Below, piece by piece: positions 36,160-44,811 of a stretch of DNA of 64,000 nucleotides; within the stretch, counting starts at the first letter, position 1; the number at the start of each line of letters is the position of its first letter. Origin of the DNA: Hymenobacter lucidus. GTDB taxonomy: Bacteria; Bacteroidota; Bacteroidia; Cytophagales; Hymenobacteraceae. The position numbers and the translations under genes are program-made. A model generated the notes under the pieces. The model worked only from the letters and a program-made list of their open reading frames with translations, was not told the origin of the DNA and did no database searches. The stretch lies in contig NZ_JAJADR010000002.1 in assembly GCF_020447265.1 (NCBI RefSeq), positions 372,001-436,000 on the forward strand, in the 5' to 3' direction.

Positions 36160-36387
36160 ATGTGTGGGGATACTGGTTGGAAATAGAAAGGAGAAGAGAA
36201 GACGAGCTCTTAGGTAACGCCTGGGTTACTCGCTATTCCTTAGATGATGAAATATAGAACATATTGGTATATTATCAATAATATTTATTAATTATTTTTT
36301 ATATTAATCAATTGTAAATAATTATTGTCCATAATAATACATCCTATGCTATTGGCATAGATGTATTCTACCGATATATAAGTTGGA
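36160..36387. other. Strongly AT-rich island with probable promoter of the rfbF unit
   Basis: From about 36240 to 36380 the sequence is almost entirely A/T, in sharp contrast to the GC-rich genes on both sides. It includes a hairpin at 36337-36368. The promoter of rfbF should lie here, but no box pair was convincing. Confidence 0.5.
36337..36368 (-). terminator. Hairpin downstream of the WecB/TagA/CpsF gene
   Basis: The arms aatacatcctatgc and gcatagatgtatt pair with one bulge around tattg. It lies 20 bp beyond the stop of the gene at 36388 in its direction of transcription. The T-run is weak, so it is a possible terminator. Confidence 0.45.
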
Positions 36388-37167
36388 TCATTCGCTCCCG
36401 ACCGGCACCTGGGGCCGCCCAACCATGTAGGCCAGTGCACGCCGCCCAATCAGGTATACAAACTGCGTGTTGGTGTGCAGGTAGCGCTTCCAGAGCCGCT
36501 TGGGTTCTAGATACAGGCGGTAGGCCCACTCCAGCCATAGGCGGCGCGCCCAGGTGGGCAGGCGGCGCTCCAGGCCCGCATATACCGGGAAAGCCTGGCC
36601 TACGCCCAGCATGCAGCTCCGAATCTGGCCACGGTGGGCGGCCATCCAGCGCTCCTGCCGGGGGCAGCCCAGGGCCACAAACAGCAAATCGGGGTCGGCG
36701 GCGTTGATGGCGGCTACTTCGGCAGCATCTTCTTCGGGCGTCAGGGGCCGGAAAGGCGGCGAGTGGGTGCCGGCAATTTTCAGGTCAGGCAGCTCGCGCC
36801 GGGCCCGGGCCACCATGGCTGCCAGCACCGTTTCGGTGGTACCGTAGAAATACACCGACTGTCCGCGCCGGGCGGCTTCCGTGAGCAGGGCCGGTAGCAA
36901 GTCCATACCGGCTACGCGCTGCTGAGGCTGCCCATGGAACAGACCCACGGCGGCGGCTACCGGGCTACCATCGGGCGTTACAATGGAGGCCTCATCCAGA
37001 ATGCGGCGAAAATCGGCGTGGTGGTGGGCTTCCACCAGCATGTGCACATTGGCACAGCACACGTAGGCCGAGCACCGGGCGGCTCCCAGCGTCAGAATGG
37101 CCGTCACGAACTCCGCCGGGGTACCGGTTGAAATCCACGAATCCAGAACGAGGCGTTTGGGCAGCAT
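36388..37167 (-). CDS. WecB/TagA/CpsF-family glycosyltransferase (GT26)
   Basis: 259 residues from ATG 37167 (MLPKRLVLDSWIS). An in-frame start at 37251 would add 28 Ser/Thr-rich residues that do not fit the family. Motifs are CCANVHMLVEAHHH, TPDGSPVA, the central VYFYGTTETV, and FVALGCPRQERWMA. The family transfers ManNAcA, ManNAc or glucose to a lipid-linked first sugar. Lying 173 bp downstream of the WcaJ-type initiating transferase, it most likely adds the second sugar of the repeat unit. Confidence 0.88.
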   Translation of the reverse strand: MLPKRLVLDSWISTGTPAEFVTAILTLGAARCSAYVCCANVHMLVEAHHHADFRRILDEASIVTPDGSPVAAAVGLFHGQPQQRVAGMDLLPALLTEAARRGQSVYFYGTTETVLAAMVARARRELPDLKIAGTHSPPFRPLTPEEDAAEVAAINAADPDLLFVALGCPRQERWMAAHRGQIRSCMLGVGQAFPVYAGLERRLPTWARRLWLEWAYRLYLEPKRLWKRYLHTNTQFVYLIGRRALAYMVGRPQVPVGSE

Positions 37168-37340
37168 AGCGGCAGGCAGTTGAGGCAGTGGGCAAAACCG
37201 GGTTTGGGAAGAAGTGGAGGCAGCTCTACTGGTCGTTCTGGTTAGGTTCAAGCAGACAAAACCACCTCCTCCCCTTCCCTTTTTCCGGGGCTACATATCA
37301 AGCGTAAGGCATAATTCGGGCAGGCCCGCAGGATAAAGAA

Positions 37341-38738
37341 TCAGTAGGCGTTTTTCTCGCCGCGTATCATATTCCAGACCGTTTGGCCAATAATCTTCAT
37401 ATCAAGCCCAAACGACCAATTTTCCATGTATTTCAGGTCGTACTCCACCCGCTTGCGCATGGCCTGGGGGGCCCGGGTTTCGCCCCGGTAGCCGTTCACC
37501 TGGGCGTAGCCCGTGATGCCGGGCGTCACGGCGTGGCGCATCTGGTAGGTGCGGATGTGCTTGGAATACTCCTCCAATTGCGACACCATATTGGGCCGGG
37601 GCCCCACTACCGACATATGCCCGAGCAACACGTTGAAGAACTGCGGCAGCTCATCCAGGTTGTACTTGCGCAGGTAGCGGCCCACGCGCGTCACCCGAGG
37701 GTCGGCGAAGGTGGCCTGCAGCTCAGTTTGGCGGTGGTCGGCCGTCATGGTACGCAGCTTGTAGCACGGAAACAGGTGGTTGCGCTTGCCGGGCCGCATC
37801 TGCTTAAAGAACACGGGGCCCGGCGAATCGAGCTTGATGAGCAGAGCCAGCACCGGCATAATGAAGGGAAAGGCCAGCAGAATAACCGAGAGCGAGAAGA
37901 CAATATCAAACACCCGCTTCAGCACCTGATTGGTGCGAATGCCCAGGGGCTGGTGCCGGATGGTAAGAATGGGCATATGGTCGTAGAAGTACACGTTCAC
38001 TTCGCGGCGCACGGTACCGCTGAAGTCGGGCACAATACGGAACGAGAGGAAATGGTCGTCGGCAAACTGCGAGAGGTCCTCAATCAGCTCGTGCCGGTCG
38101 AGGGGCAGCGTGAAGTAGATTTCGTCGACGGTGGTGCGCAGGCAGTAGTTTTTGAGCTCGGCCAGTGGGCCGCGCACGTAGGGCCGCAGACCGTCGGCCA
38201 CAGGCTCATCGGCGAAAAAGCCCTGAAATTGGTTGCCAATCGGGTCGTGCGACTCCAGGAAGCGGTAGAGCTCCTGCCCACTGTCGCCGGCGCCCACAAT
38301 CACGAAGCGGGAGTGCGGGCGGGCAATGTGGCGATGGTAGGCCCGGTAGCAGAACGTTATCAGGAACCGGGCCCCCACCACGCCCGTTACGGCGAAGCTG
38401 TAGACCCCGAAGATGTAGCGCAACGACAGCCAGTGCAGCTCCAGGGCCAGAATCACGGCTAGCATGATACTGGCGTGCAGCAGGAAGGTGCGCATCAGAT
38501 AGAGCAGCTTCTCGGGATAGGTAATTAGCCTATCGACCCGGTAGATGTTGGCGAACTGCCCCGATAGCAGCCACCAGAGCAGGCCGAATATGACGAAGCA
38601 AAAGGGGTAGAAGCCCGTGAACTGCCAGGTTCCCCAGATCATTTTGCCCGCCAGCCGGAAGGCAGCATAAATCAAGAGAACGTCAACCACCGGCAGCACG
38701 AGGCGCGACGCGTCGGAATAGTGTCTGTACCGTTCCAT
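37341..38738 (-). CDS. Undecaprenyl-phosphate glycosylphosphotransferase (WcaJ/CpsE-like)
   Basis: A 465-residue initiating enzyme of exopolysaccharide synthesis, which transfers a sugar-1-phosphate (commonly glucose) to undecaprenyl phosphate at the inner membrane. Four hydrophobic helices in the first ~125 residues are followed by a CoA-binding-like Rossmann segment (VIVGAGDSGQELYRFL), another membrane helix and the catalytic bacterial transferase domain. That domain shows KRVFDIVFSLSVILL, KLDSPGPVFFKQ, YKLRTM and DELPQFFNVLLGHMSVVGPRP. Length is normal. Confidence 0.93.
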   Translation of the reverse strand: MERYRHYSDASRLVLPVVDVLLIYAAFRLAGKMIWGTWQFTGFYPFCFVIFGLLWWLLSGQFANIYRVDRLITYPEKLLYLMRTFLLHASIMLAVILALELHWLSLRYIFGVYSFAVTGVVGARFLITFCYRAYHRHIARPHSRFVIVGAGDSGQELYRFLESHDPIGNQFQGFFADEPVADGLRPYVRGPLAELKNYCLRTTVDEIYFTLPLDRHELIEDLSQFADDHFLSFRIVPDFSGTVRREVNVYFYDHMPILTIRHQPLGIRTNQVLKRVFDIVFSLSVILLAFPFIMPVLALLIKLDSPGPVFFKQMRPGKRNHLFPCYKLRTMTADHRQTELQATFADPRVTRVGRYLRKYNLDELPQFFNVLLGHMSVVGPRPNMVSQLEEYSKHIRTYQMRHAVTPGITGYAQVNGYRGETRAPQAMRKRVEYDLKYMENWSFGLDMKIIGQTVWNMIRGEKNAY

Positions 38739-38811
38739 ATACTACTGTTTGTGAGGACCCAGTAAATTATTAGCTCTACAGTAGGTGGAGTATGTAGAAG
38801 TGTATCGTTAG

Positions 38812-38842
38812 CAAAGAAAGCGTATTTTGTGATTTAAGCAAT
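38812..38842 (-). promoter_or_regulatory. Candidate Bacteroidetes-type promoter for the WcaJ-like gene
   Basis: Read on the minus strand: ATTG, a 19-nt spacer, then TTTCTTTG. This fits TTTG-N19-TAnnTTTG with one mismatch in each box. It lies 73 bp upstream of the start codon in an AT-rich gap (38739-38935) that otherwise holds no gene. Confidence 0.4.
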
Positions 38843-38975
38843 AATAAATATAACTTTTATTTTAACCTATTCGCTTGACCCTCATTTACTAGTACTTACG
38901 CAATAAAAAATTTACTTAAATCACTACTGCAGTTGCGTAGGCAACGTTTCGTGCTGGTAGCGGCAGGCAAAGAAA

Positions 38976-39018
38976 ATGGGCCGCCTGCAGTCTGAAAATC
39001 AGACAACAGACGGCCCAT
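38976..39018 (-). terminator. Rho-independent terminator of the pyrimidine operon
   Basis: Arms atgggccg.ctg and cagacggcccat with an inner tctga/tcaga stem; on the minus strand ttttcttt follows. It lies 39 bp past the preA stop. Confidence 0.75.
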
Positions 39019-39056
39019 TACGCCATTTGCCGGCGTACAGCTCCTAGCAAGTGGTA

Positions 39057-40466
39057 CTAATCGGCTCTGGTTGGCGAAGCCTCTTCCAGCGCTGCGGCAT
39101 CGGCGGCAGCATACTGCCGGGCTTTGCCGGGCAGGGTTTTGTGCTTTTCCTTGCCCAACGCGGCGGCTGGCTCGGGCACCCAGTGGTGGCGGCCCCCGGC
39201 GCGCTCATCGTTGAACTCGGTGGGAATGGTACCGGCTTCCGTCCGCTCTTTCCAGGTGAGGTGCTCGGTGCCGTCGTCGCGGCGCTCCATCGTGATGCAG
39301 TCCTCTACGGGGCACACTAAGGAGCACAGGTTGCAGCCCACGCAGTTTTCCTCGATAATGACGGGCGTGCGGCTGCCTTCCTGCAGCCGGATGGCTTGGT
39401 GGGCACCGTCTTCGCAGGCCGTGTAGCACAGCTGGCAGCCAATGCACTTTTCCTCGTTGATGTCGGCCGTTACCTTGTACTTTAGGTTCAGGTCTTCCCA
39501 GTGCTTCACGTTCGGCAGGGCCTTGCCCACCATGTCGTATATCGTGTGGAAGCCCTTTTCAGTCATGTACTGCTCCAGGCCGCTGGTCATTTCCCGAATG
39601 ATGCCGAAGCCGAAGTGCATGGCCGCCGTGCACACCTGCACGCTGCTGGCGCCCAGCAGAATGTGCTCCACCGCGTCGCGCCAGTTCTCAATGCCGCCAA
39701 TGCCCGAAATGGGGAGCTGCACGTCGGGGTGCTGGGCGCAGTTTTTCACCATGTTCAGGGCAATGGGCTTCACGGCCGGACCGCAGTAGCCGCCATTCGA
39801 ACCCTTGCCATCCACAATCGGATAGGGCGCAAACAAGTCTAGGTCCACGCCCACGATGCTTTGAATCGTGTTGATGAGAGAAATAGCATCGGCCCCGCCG
39901 CGGCGGGCGGCCATGGCCGGCTCGGTGATGTCCGAGATGTTGGGCGTAAGCTTGACGATGACCGGAATCTTGGCCACTTCCATCACCCACTCTACAATGG
40001 TCTGGAGCACTTCCGGCTCCTGCCCTACTGCCGAGCCCATGCCCCGCTCGCACATGCCGTGGGGGCAGCCGAAGTTGAGCTCGATGCCGTCGGAGCCGGC
40101 GTTTTGCACGTCGCGCACGATGTCGTGCCACTCCTGCCGGCTCTGCACCATCAGGGAGGCAATGACGGCGTGGTTGGGGAAGCGCTTTTTCACTTCCTCA
40201 ATTTCGCGCAGGTTGTCGCTCAGGGGCCGATCCGAAATCAGCTCAATGTTGTTGAAGCCGACCATGCGCTTGTCCCGGTAGTTGACGCCACCGTAGCGGC
40301 TCGACACGTTCACGACGGGCACGCCCAGGGTTTTCCACACCGCGCCGCCCCAACCCGCGTCGAAGGCTTTCATCACCTGATAGCCCGAGTTGGTGGGCGG
40401 CGCCGAAGCCAGCCAGAACGGATTAGGCGACTTAATACCGGCAAAATTTATGGATAGATCTGGCAT
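39057..40466 (-). CDS. preA: NAD-dependent dihydropyrimidine dehydrogenase, PreA subunit
   Basis: 469 residues. It reduces uracil or thymine to the 5,6-dihydro form together with PreT. The TIM-barrel FMN domain shows SINFAGIKSPNPFWLASAPPT-type start and the catalytic loop NFGCPHGMCERGMG. Two 4Fe-4S clusters follow at the C-terminus (CIGCQLCYTAC and CVGCNLCSLVCPVEDC). A further ~60-residue tail rich in charged and Ala residues exceeds E. coli PreA (about 411 residues). It is the last gene of the six-gene minus-strand set, 62 bp after preT. Confidence 0.95.
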   Translation of the reverse strand: MPDLSINFAGIKSPNPFWLASAPPTNSGYQVMKAFDAGWGGAVWKTLGVPVVNVSSRYGGVNYRDKRMVGFNNIELISDRPLSDNLREIEEVKKRFPNHAVIASLMVQSRQEWHDIVRDVQNAGSDGIELNFGCPHGMCERGMGSAVGQEPEVLQTIVEWVMEVAKIPVIVKLTPNISDITEPAMAARRGGADAISLINTIQSIVGVDLDLFAPYPIVDGKGSNGGYCGPAVKPIALNMVKNCAQHPDVQLPISGIGGIENWRDAVEHILLGASSVQVCTAAMHFGFGIIREMTSGLEQYMTEKGFHTIYDMVGKALPNVKHWEDLNLKYKVTADINEEKCIGCQLCYTACEDGAHQAIRLQEGSRTPVIIEENCVGCNLCSLVCPVEDCITMERRDDGTEHLTWKERTEAGTIPTEFNDERAGGRHHWVPEPAAALGKEKHKTLPGKARQYAAADAAALEEASPTRAD

Positions 40467-40528
40467 TGGTTAGTTGTTGGTTGTTCATTGTTGGTTGTTA
40501 GTGGGCTGACTTTTAGAAAAGCCAACAA

Positions 40529-41860
40529 CTACAAGCCAGCATTTAAAAAGGCGTGAATACCGCGGGCCGTGGCTTTGGCTTCGGCCGAGGCGTTTACTAC
40601 TTCGGCCCCACCGTTGCGGGCATCACCGGAAGTAAAATACTTGGGATTAGTGGTTTGCCCGGTGCGCTCATCGGCCACGATGCGTCCTTTGTTGTCGAGC
40701 TGCAAGCCCGGAATCAAGCTCAGCAGCTGGGTTTGCTTGGCCTGGCCAGTGGCTTTTATCACCATGTCGCAGGCCTCCACAAACTCACTGCCGGGCACGG
40801 CCTGCACCTGTCCGTTCACGGTGGCCGTCCGGATAAACTTCACGCCTTCCACCTTGCCGTTGCCCACAATTTCGACCGGGGCCACGTTGAACAGCCCCTT
40901 CACGCCCACGCCCTTAGCCAGGTCGTACTCAAAGTCGTACGCGCCCATTTCCTCCTTGCCGCGCCGGTAGGCCAGAATCACGTCCTCAGCACCCATGCGC
41001 GCCGACTCCGAGGCGGCGTCCATGGCCGTGTTGCCGCCGCCCAGCACGATTACCTTGCGGCCCACGGCCGTGCGGTGGTGCTGCATGCGCAGCTGCTCGA
41101 TAAATTCTACCGCGCCCACGCAGTTGGCGCGCTCTTCGCCGGGCAGCAGCAGCGCATTGGTCTGGCCCAGTCCCACGCCCAGGAAAATAGCATCGTATGA
41201 TTCTTCCAGCGCCTCCAGTTCCCGCCGCGAGGCAATGGGCTGGTTGTACTGCACCCGAAAGCCGAACTGCCCTTCCAGGTACGCCATTTCGGCCAGCACT
41301 TCCTCGTTGGTGATTTTGTAGGGAGCCACACCGTACACCGTCAGGCCCGAAGGCTGGGATTTGGCCTCAAATACATCAACCTCGTAGCCCAGACTGCGCA
41401 GTTCACAGGCGGCCGAAATACCGGCCGGACCCGCGCCGATTACGGCTACTTTGCGGCCATTGGGGGTGCCGGGGCCCATCAGCGGCTTGTTTTGCTCAAT
41501 GGCCTCACGGGTGGCGAAGCTCTGGAGTCGCCCGATTTCGATGGGCTTCACATCCTGCAGGTTATAAACGCAGGCCCCTTCGCAGAGCACTTCGGTGGGG
41601 CACACTTTGCCGCAGGCGTTGCCGAAATAGTTGGCCTCGTAAATGGTGCGGGCGGCACCGGTGGTATTGCCCGTGTTTATCTGCCGGATAAACTGCGGAA
41701 TGTCGATGCCGGAGGGGCAGGCCTTGATGCAGGGCGCATCAAAGCAGAACAGGCACCGGGAGCTTTCAAACAGCGCCTCGGAACTGTTCATCCGGGGCTT
41801 GATCTGGGCAAAGTTGGCGTGGAATTCCGGCTCGGAAGTAGGGGTTTGGTACTCGGCCAT
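40529..41860 (-). CDS. preT: NAD-dependent dihydropyrimidine dehydrogenase, PreT subunit
   Basis: 443 residues. The N-terminal Cys-rich helical domain (CLFCFDAPCIKACPSGIDIP; CGKVCPTEVLCEGAC) should bind 4Fe-4S clusters. FAD-binding (VIGAGPAGISAACELRSLGY) and NAD(P)-binding (VIVLGGGNTAMDAA) motifs follow. The subunit passes electrons from NADH to PreA. It resembles the small subunit of glutamate synthase, but linkage to preA and downstream pyrimidine enzymes settles the role. Confidence 0.95.
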   Translation of the reverse strand: MAEYQTPTSEPEFHANFAQIKPRMNSSEALFESSRCLFCFDAPCIKACPSGIDIPQFIRQINTGNTTGAARTIYEANYFGNACGKVCPTEVLCEGACVYNLQDVKPIEIGRLQSFATREAIEQNKPLMGPGTPNGRKVAVIGAGPAGISAACELRSLGYEVDVFEAKSQPSGLTVYGVAPYKITNEEVLAEMAYLEGQFGFRVQYNQPIASRRELEALEESYDAIFLGVGLGQTNALLLPGEERANCVGAVEFIEQLRMQHHRTAVGRKVIVLGGGNTAMDAASESARMGAEDVILAYRRGKEEMGAYDFEYDLAKGVGVKGLFNVAPVEIVGNGKVEGVKFIRTATVNGQVQAVPGSEFVEACDMVIKATGQAKQTQLLSLIPGLQLDNKGRIVADERTGQTTNPKYFTSGDARNGGAEVVNASAEAKATARGIHAFLNAGL

Positions 41861-41958
41861 GTTACAAAAAGGGAGAGGGTAACGGTGGGGCTATAAGCAA
41901 AAGGGAAAAGGTCAGGAGGCAGGCAGTTGGAGGCTACCTACCAGGCACTATAAGTGCA

Positions 41959-41992
41959 AGCAACGATTGGCATTTCACCGCCAATCGTTGCT
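41959..41992. terminator. Perfect 13-bp hairpin inside the pyrimidine operon
   Basis: Arms agcaacgattggc and gccaatcgttgct are separated by 8 nt, between the ureidopropionase stop and the preT start. There is no long T-run on either side, so it may be an attenuator or mRNA-processing/stability structure rather than a full terminator. Confidence 0.55.
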
Positions 41993-42016
41993 AATCAAAC
42001 ACTTAGTAAGATACGA

Positions 42017-42883
42017 TTATAATTCGACCAGCTTGTCGTAGGTCTCGGGGCGCCGGTCGCGGAAGAACTGCCAGGTGTTGCGCACTTCCTCAATCATGTC
42101 GAGGTCGAACTCGGCCACCAACAGCTCGTCGTTGTCTTCCGAGGCCTGGGCCAGAATCTGGCCGCGCGGGTCCACGAAGTACGACGTGCCGTAGAATTTG
42201 CCCAGATTCCAGGGCTTCTCGGTACCCACTCGGTTGATGCAGCCCATGAAGTAGCCATTGGCGGCGGCGTGAGCCGGCTGCTCCAGCTTCCAGAGGTACT
42301 GCGACAGGCCGGCTACGGTAGCCGATGGGTTGTACACGATTTCCGCGCCGTTCAAACCCAGGACTCGGGCCCCATCGGGGAAGTGCCGGTCGTAGCAGAT
42401 ATACACGCCTACTTTGGCGTACTTGGTCTGAAACACGGGGTAGCCCATGTTGCCGGGCTTGAAGAAAAACTTCTCCCAGAAGCCGGAAGTGTGCGGAATG
42501 TGGTTTTTGCGGTACTTGCCCAGGTAGGTGCCGTCGGCGTCGATAACGGCGGCCGTGTTGTAGAGGAAGCCGGCCGACTCCCGCTCGTACACGGGCACAA
42601 TCATCACCATGTTGTACTTCTTGGCGTACTCGGCCATGCGGTCCGTCGTAGGGCCGGGCACCGATTCGGCGGAGGCATACCAGGCTTTGTCTTGGCCGGG
42701 ACAGAAATACGGCGTGTTGAAGATTTCCTGCAAGCACAGAATCTGCACGCCCTGGCGGCCGGCTTCCTCGATGAGCGGAATGTGTTTCTGGATCATGGCC
42801 TCCATGATTTCGGCAATGGTGCCTTCGCCTTCCGTCATCGGCAGGCTCATCTGGATCAGACCGGATTTGATAATTCTTGGCAT
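42017..42883 (-). CDS. Beta-ureidopropionase (nitrilase superfamily)
   Basis: A 288-residue carbon-nitrogen hydrolase that converts N-carbamoyl-beta-alanine to beta-alanine, CO2 and ammonia. The nitrilase triad is visible: Glu53 in LCLQEIF, Lys126 in GKYRKNHIP, Cys163 in GVYICYDRHFPDGAR. Length and motif spacing match N-carbamoyl-amidohydrolases. Its place between dihydropyrimidinase and preT supports the ureidopropionase call over agmatine-type N-carbamoylputrescine amidase, which is similar in sequence. Confidence 0.9.
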   Translation of the reverse strand: MPRIIKSGLIQMSLPMTEGEGTIAEIMEAMIQKHIPLIEEAGRQGVQILCLQEIFNTPYFCPGQDKAWYASAESVPGPTTDRMAEYAKKYNMVMIVPVYERESAGFLYNTAAVIDADGTYLGKYRKNHIPHTSGFWEKFFFKPGNMGYPVFQTKYAKVGVYICYDRHFPDGARVLGLNGAEIVYNPSATVAGLSQYLWKLEQPAHAAANGYFMGCINRVGTEKPWNLGKFYGTSYFVDPRGQILAQASEDNDELLVAEFDLDMIEEVRNTWQFFRDRRPETYDKLVEL

Positions 42884-42930
42884 TGGAAAAGAAAGAGAAA
42901 AGGGTTTGGGAGTGTGTGTTGTCGTGTTGG

Positions 42931-43101
42931 CTAGAGCTAAAAAATCCCCCCTTTTTTCAAGGAGGGGTGCCCGAAGAGCGGGGTGGTTTGCTAGGCCTAG
43001 AAAATTAGAGCTAGAAAGTCGCTCAACGAAACGACGATTGAACCACCTCTAACCCCTCCTTGAAAAAAGGAGGGGAACTAGCTTCTAATTTCTAGCTCTA
43101 A
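42931..43101. repeat. Palindromic intergenic repeat, family B copy 1
   Basis: Arms near 42945-42987 (ccccccttttttcaaggagg, then ggtgcccgaagagcggggtgg) and 43040-43076 (accacctctaacccctcctt, then gaaaaaaggagggg) are roughly inverse. Outer ends carry ctagagcta-like motifs. The same element is at 46193-46398. Its right end runs into the stop codon of the dihydropyrimidinase gene (43098-43100). Confidence 0.8.
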
Positions 43102-44474
43102 AAAGCCGTTTTGCCGCGCTTGATAAATTGGCCGTAGCCCCGGCCAACTTTCGTTTCGCCGGCCTGCACGGCCACCTGGCCCCGCAGAATTACGGTGTCG
43201 ATTTTGCCGGTCAGTTCCCAGCCTTCGTAGGCCGAGTAGTCGCAGTTCATGTGGTGGGTATCGGCCGAAATGGTATGCTTTTTCTCCGGGTCGAAGAGCA
43301 CCAGGTCGGCGTCGGCGCCGATACTGATGGTGCCTTTGCGCGGAAACATGCCGAAGATCTTGGCCGCGTTGGTGCTGGTTACTTCCACGAACTTCTGCAG
43401 GCTGATTTTGCCGGTCGTCACGCCTTCCGAAAACAGCAGCTCCATGCGGTGCTCAATGGCCGGGTGGCCGTTGGGAATCTTTGAAAAGTCGTCCTTACCC
43501 ATCAGCTTCTGCTCCCACATAAAGGGGCAGTGGTCGGTGCCCACTACTTGCACCAACCCCTGGTTGATACCGGCCCAGAGCGTGGCCTGGTCTTTCTTCT
43601 CGCGCAGCGGCGGCGACATTACCACTTTCGCCCCGTTCACCTCGTCTTCGTACAGCGAGGCGTCAAGCACCAGGTATTGAATGCAGGTTTCGACGAATAC
43701 GCGCTGGTTACGCTCCGTGGCCCGGCGTACCTGGTTCAGGGCACCTTCGCAGGTGAGGTGCACGATGTAAGCATTGACGCCGGTATAGTTGGCAATATCG
43801 GCGAAGCGGCCCGAGGCTTCGGCCTCCGTCACTTCGGGCTGCGACAAGTAGTGGTAGAGCGGCGTGAGCTTGCCCTGAGCGCGGTGCTGAGCAATTAGCG
43901 TGTCAATCATGTCGCCATTGGTGGCGTGGGCCGTCACCAGGCCGCCGTGCTTTTTTACTTCCTGCATCAGGCCCACCATCTGCGCGTCGTCAATCATGAG
44001 CGCACCCTTGTAGGCCATAAAAGTTTTAAACGAGGTAATGCCCTCAGCAATCATGTCCTTGATTTCCTCCTTGGTATCGGGGTTGAAATCAGTAACGGCC
44101 ATATGAAAGCTGTAGTCGCCGACGGCCGTGCCGGTGGCGCGGCCCTGCCACTCGGTCAATGCCTCCCGCAGCGAGTGGCCCTGCTTCTGCAGCACAAAAT
44201 CGATGACCGTGGTGGTACCGCCGTGCAGGGCGGCGCGGGTGCCGGTTTCGTGGGTATCGGAGCTGAAGGTGCCCATAAACGGCATCTCCAGATGCACGTG
44301 CGGATCGATGCCGCCAGGCACGATAATCTTGCCCGTGGCATCAATGGTTTGGTCGGCTTGCACCGGCAGATTTCGGCCGATAGCCACTATCGTCTCCCCT
44401 TCCACCAGCACGTCGCACACGGAGTCGGAATCGGCCGTCACCACACGGCCATTTTTAAGTAGCAAAGACGCCAT
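43098..44474 (-). CDS. hydA: Dihydropyrimidinase
   Basis: A 458-residue zinc amidohydrolase that opens dihydrouracil or dihydrothymine to the N-carbamoyl amino acid. The metal-binding His59/His61 are in GGIDPHVHLEM, the carboxylated Lys150 in SFKTFMAYKG, and further metal His residues in VTAHATN and NAYIVHLTCE. The substrate-binding region GTDHCPF is also typical. Family length is normal. The stop codon lies within the end of repeat element B1. It is fourth in the pathway set and on the same strand as its partners. Confidence 0.94.
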   Translation of the reverse strand: MASLLLKNGRVVTADSDSVCDVLVEGETIVAIGRNLPVQADQTIDATGKIIVPGGIDPHVHLEMPFMGTFSSDTHETGTRAALHGGTTTVIDFVLQKQGHSLREALTEWQGRATGTAVGDYSFHMAVTDFNPDTKEEIKDMIAEGITSFKTFMAYKGALMIDDAQMVGLMQEVKKHGGLVTAHATNGDMIDTLIAQHRAQGKLTPLYHYLSQPEVTEAEASGRFADIANYTGVNAYIVHLTCEGALNQVRRATERNQRVFVETCIQYLVLDASLYEDEVNGAKVVMSPPLREKKDQATLWAGINQGLVQVVGTDHCPFMWEQKLMGKDDFSKIPNGHPAIEHRMELLFSEGVTTGKISLQKFVEVTSTNAAKIFGMFPRKGTISIGADADLVLFDPEKKHTISADTHHMNCDYSAYEGWELTGKIDTVILRGQVAVQAGETKVGRGYGQFIKRGKTAF

Positions 44475-44811
44475 TCAGATGGTAAAAGTGAAAGAAGTTC
44501 AGTTTGAAAAAGTAGGCTTTTCGGCCGCGAAAAGCAAGCCGGGCAATGGGGTTATTTTTTCACGGGGAAAACAGTGTCCCAAAGCCGGTTGAGCCGGCGG
44601 GCATTCGTCCCGAAATGGTAGTTGTGAACCGGATTCTGGCGGCTATTTTCCAATCAGCCCGTAGCGCGGTTCCGTCCTGTTTCTACCACTGCACCCAGTA
44701 GTGCCAACGTGTAGTTCACATACCAAAATGATACGACTGAATACTGGTCGTTCCGGCACACGAACTACAACGTTGGCGCTACTTGCTGGTGCTACTTGCC
44801 AAGAGCAGGCT
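44475..44811. other. Gap between dihydropyrimidinase and aminotransferase genes
   Basis: No coding sequence is recognised in this 337-bp gap. It contains a near-perfect inverted repeat at 44697-44783, annotated separately. The rest has no clear feature. An internal promoter for the four downstream genes could lie here. Confidence 0.5.
44697..44783. repeat. Near-perfect inverted repeat
   Basis: Left arm agtagtgccaacgtgtagtt plus c (44697-44717) and right arm gaactacaacgttggcgcta plus ct (44762-44783) are reverse complements with one mismatch and one indel. They are separated by 44 nt. The ccaacgt block is also found in the centre of the family A repeats. No coding potential. Confidence 0.7.

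Noticed and set aside
42951..42957. Homopolymer T runs in family B arms as phase-variation tracts
   Set aside because: They are outside coding sequence and not placed in a promoter spacer, so slippage would not switch a gene.
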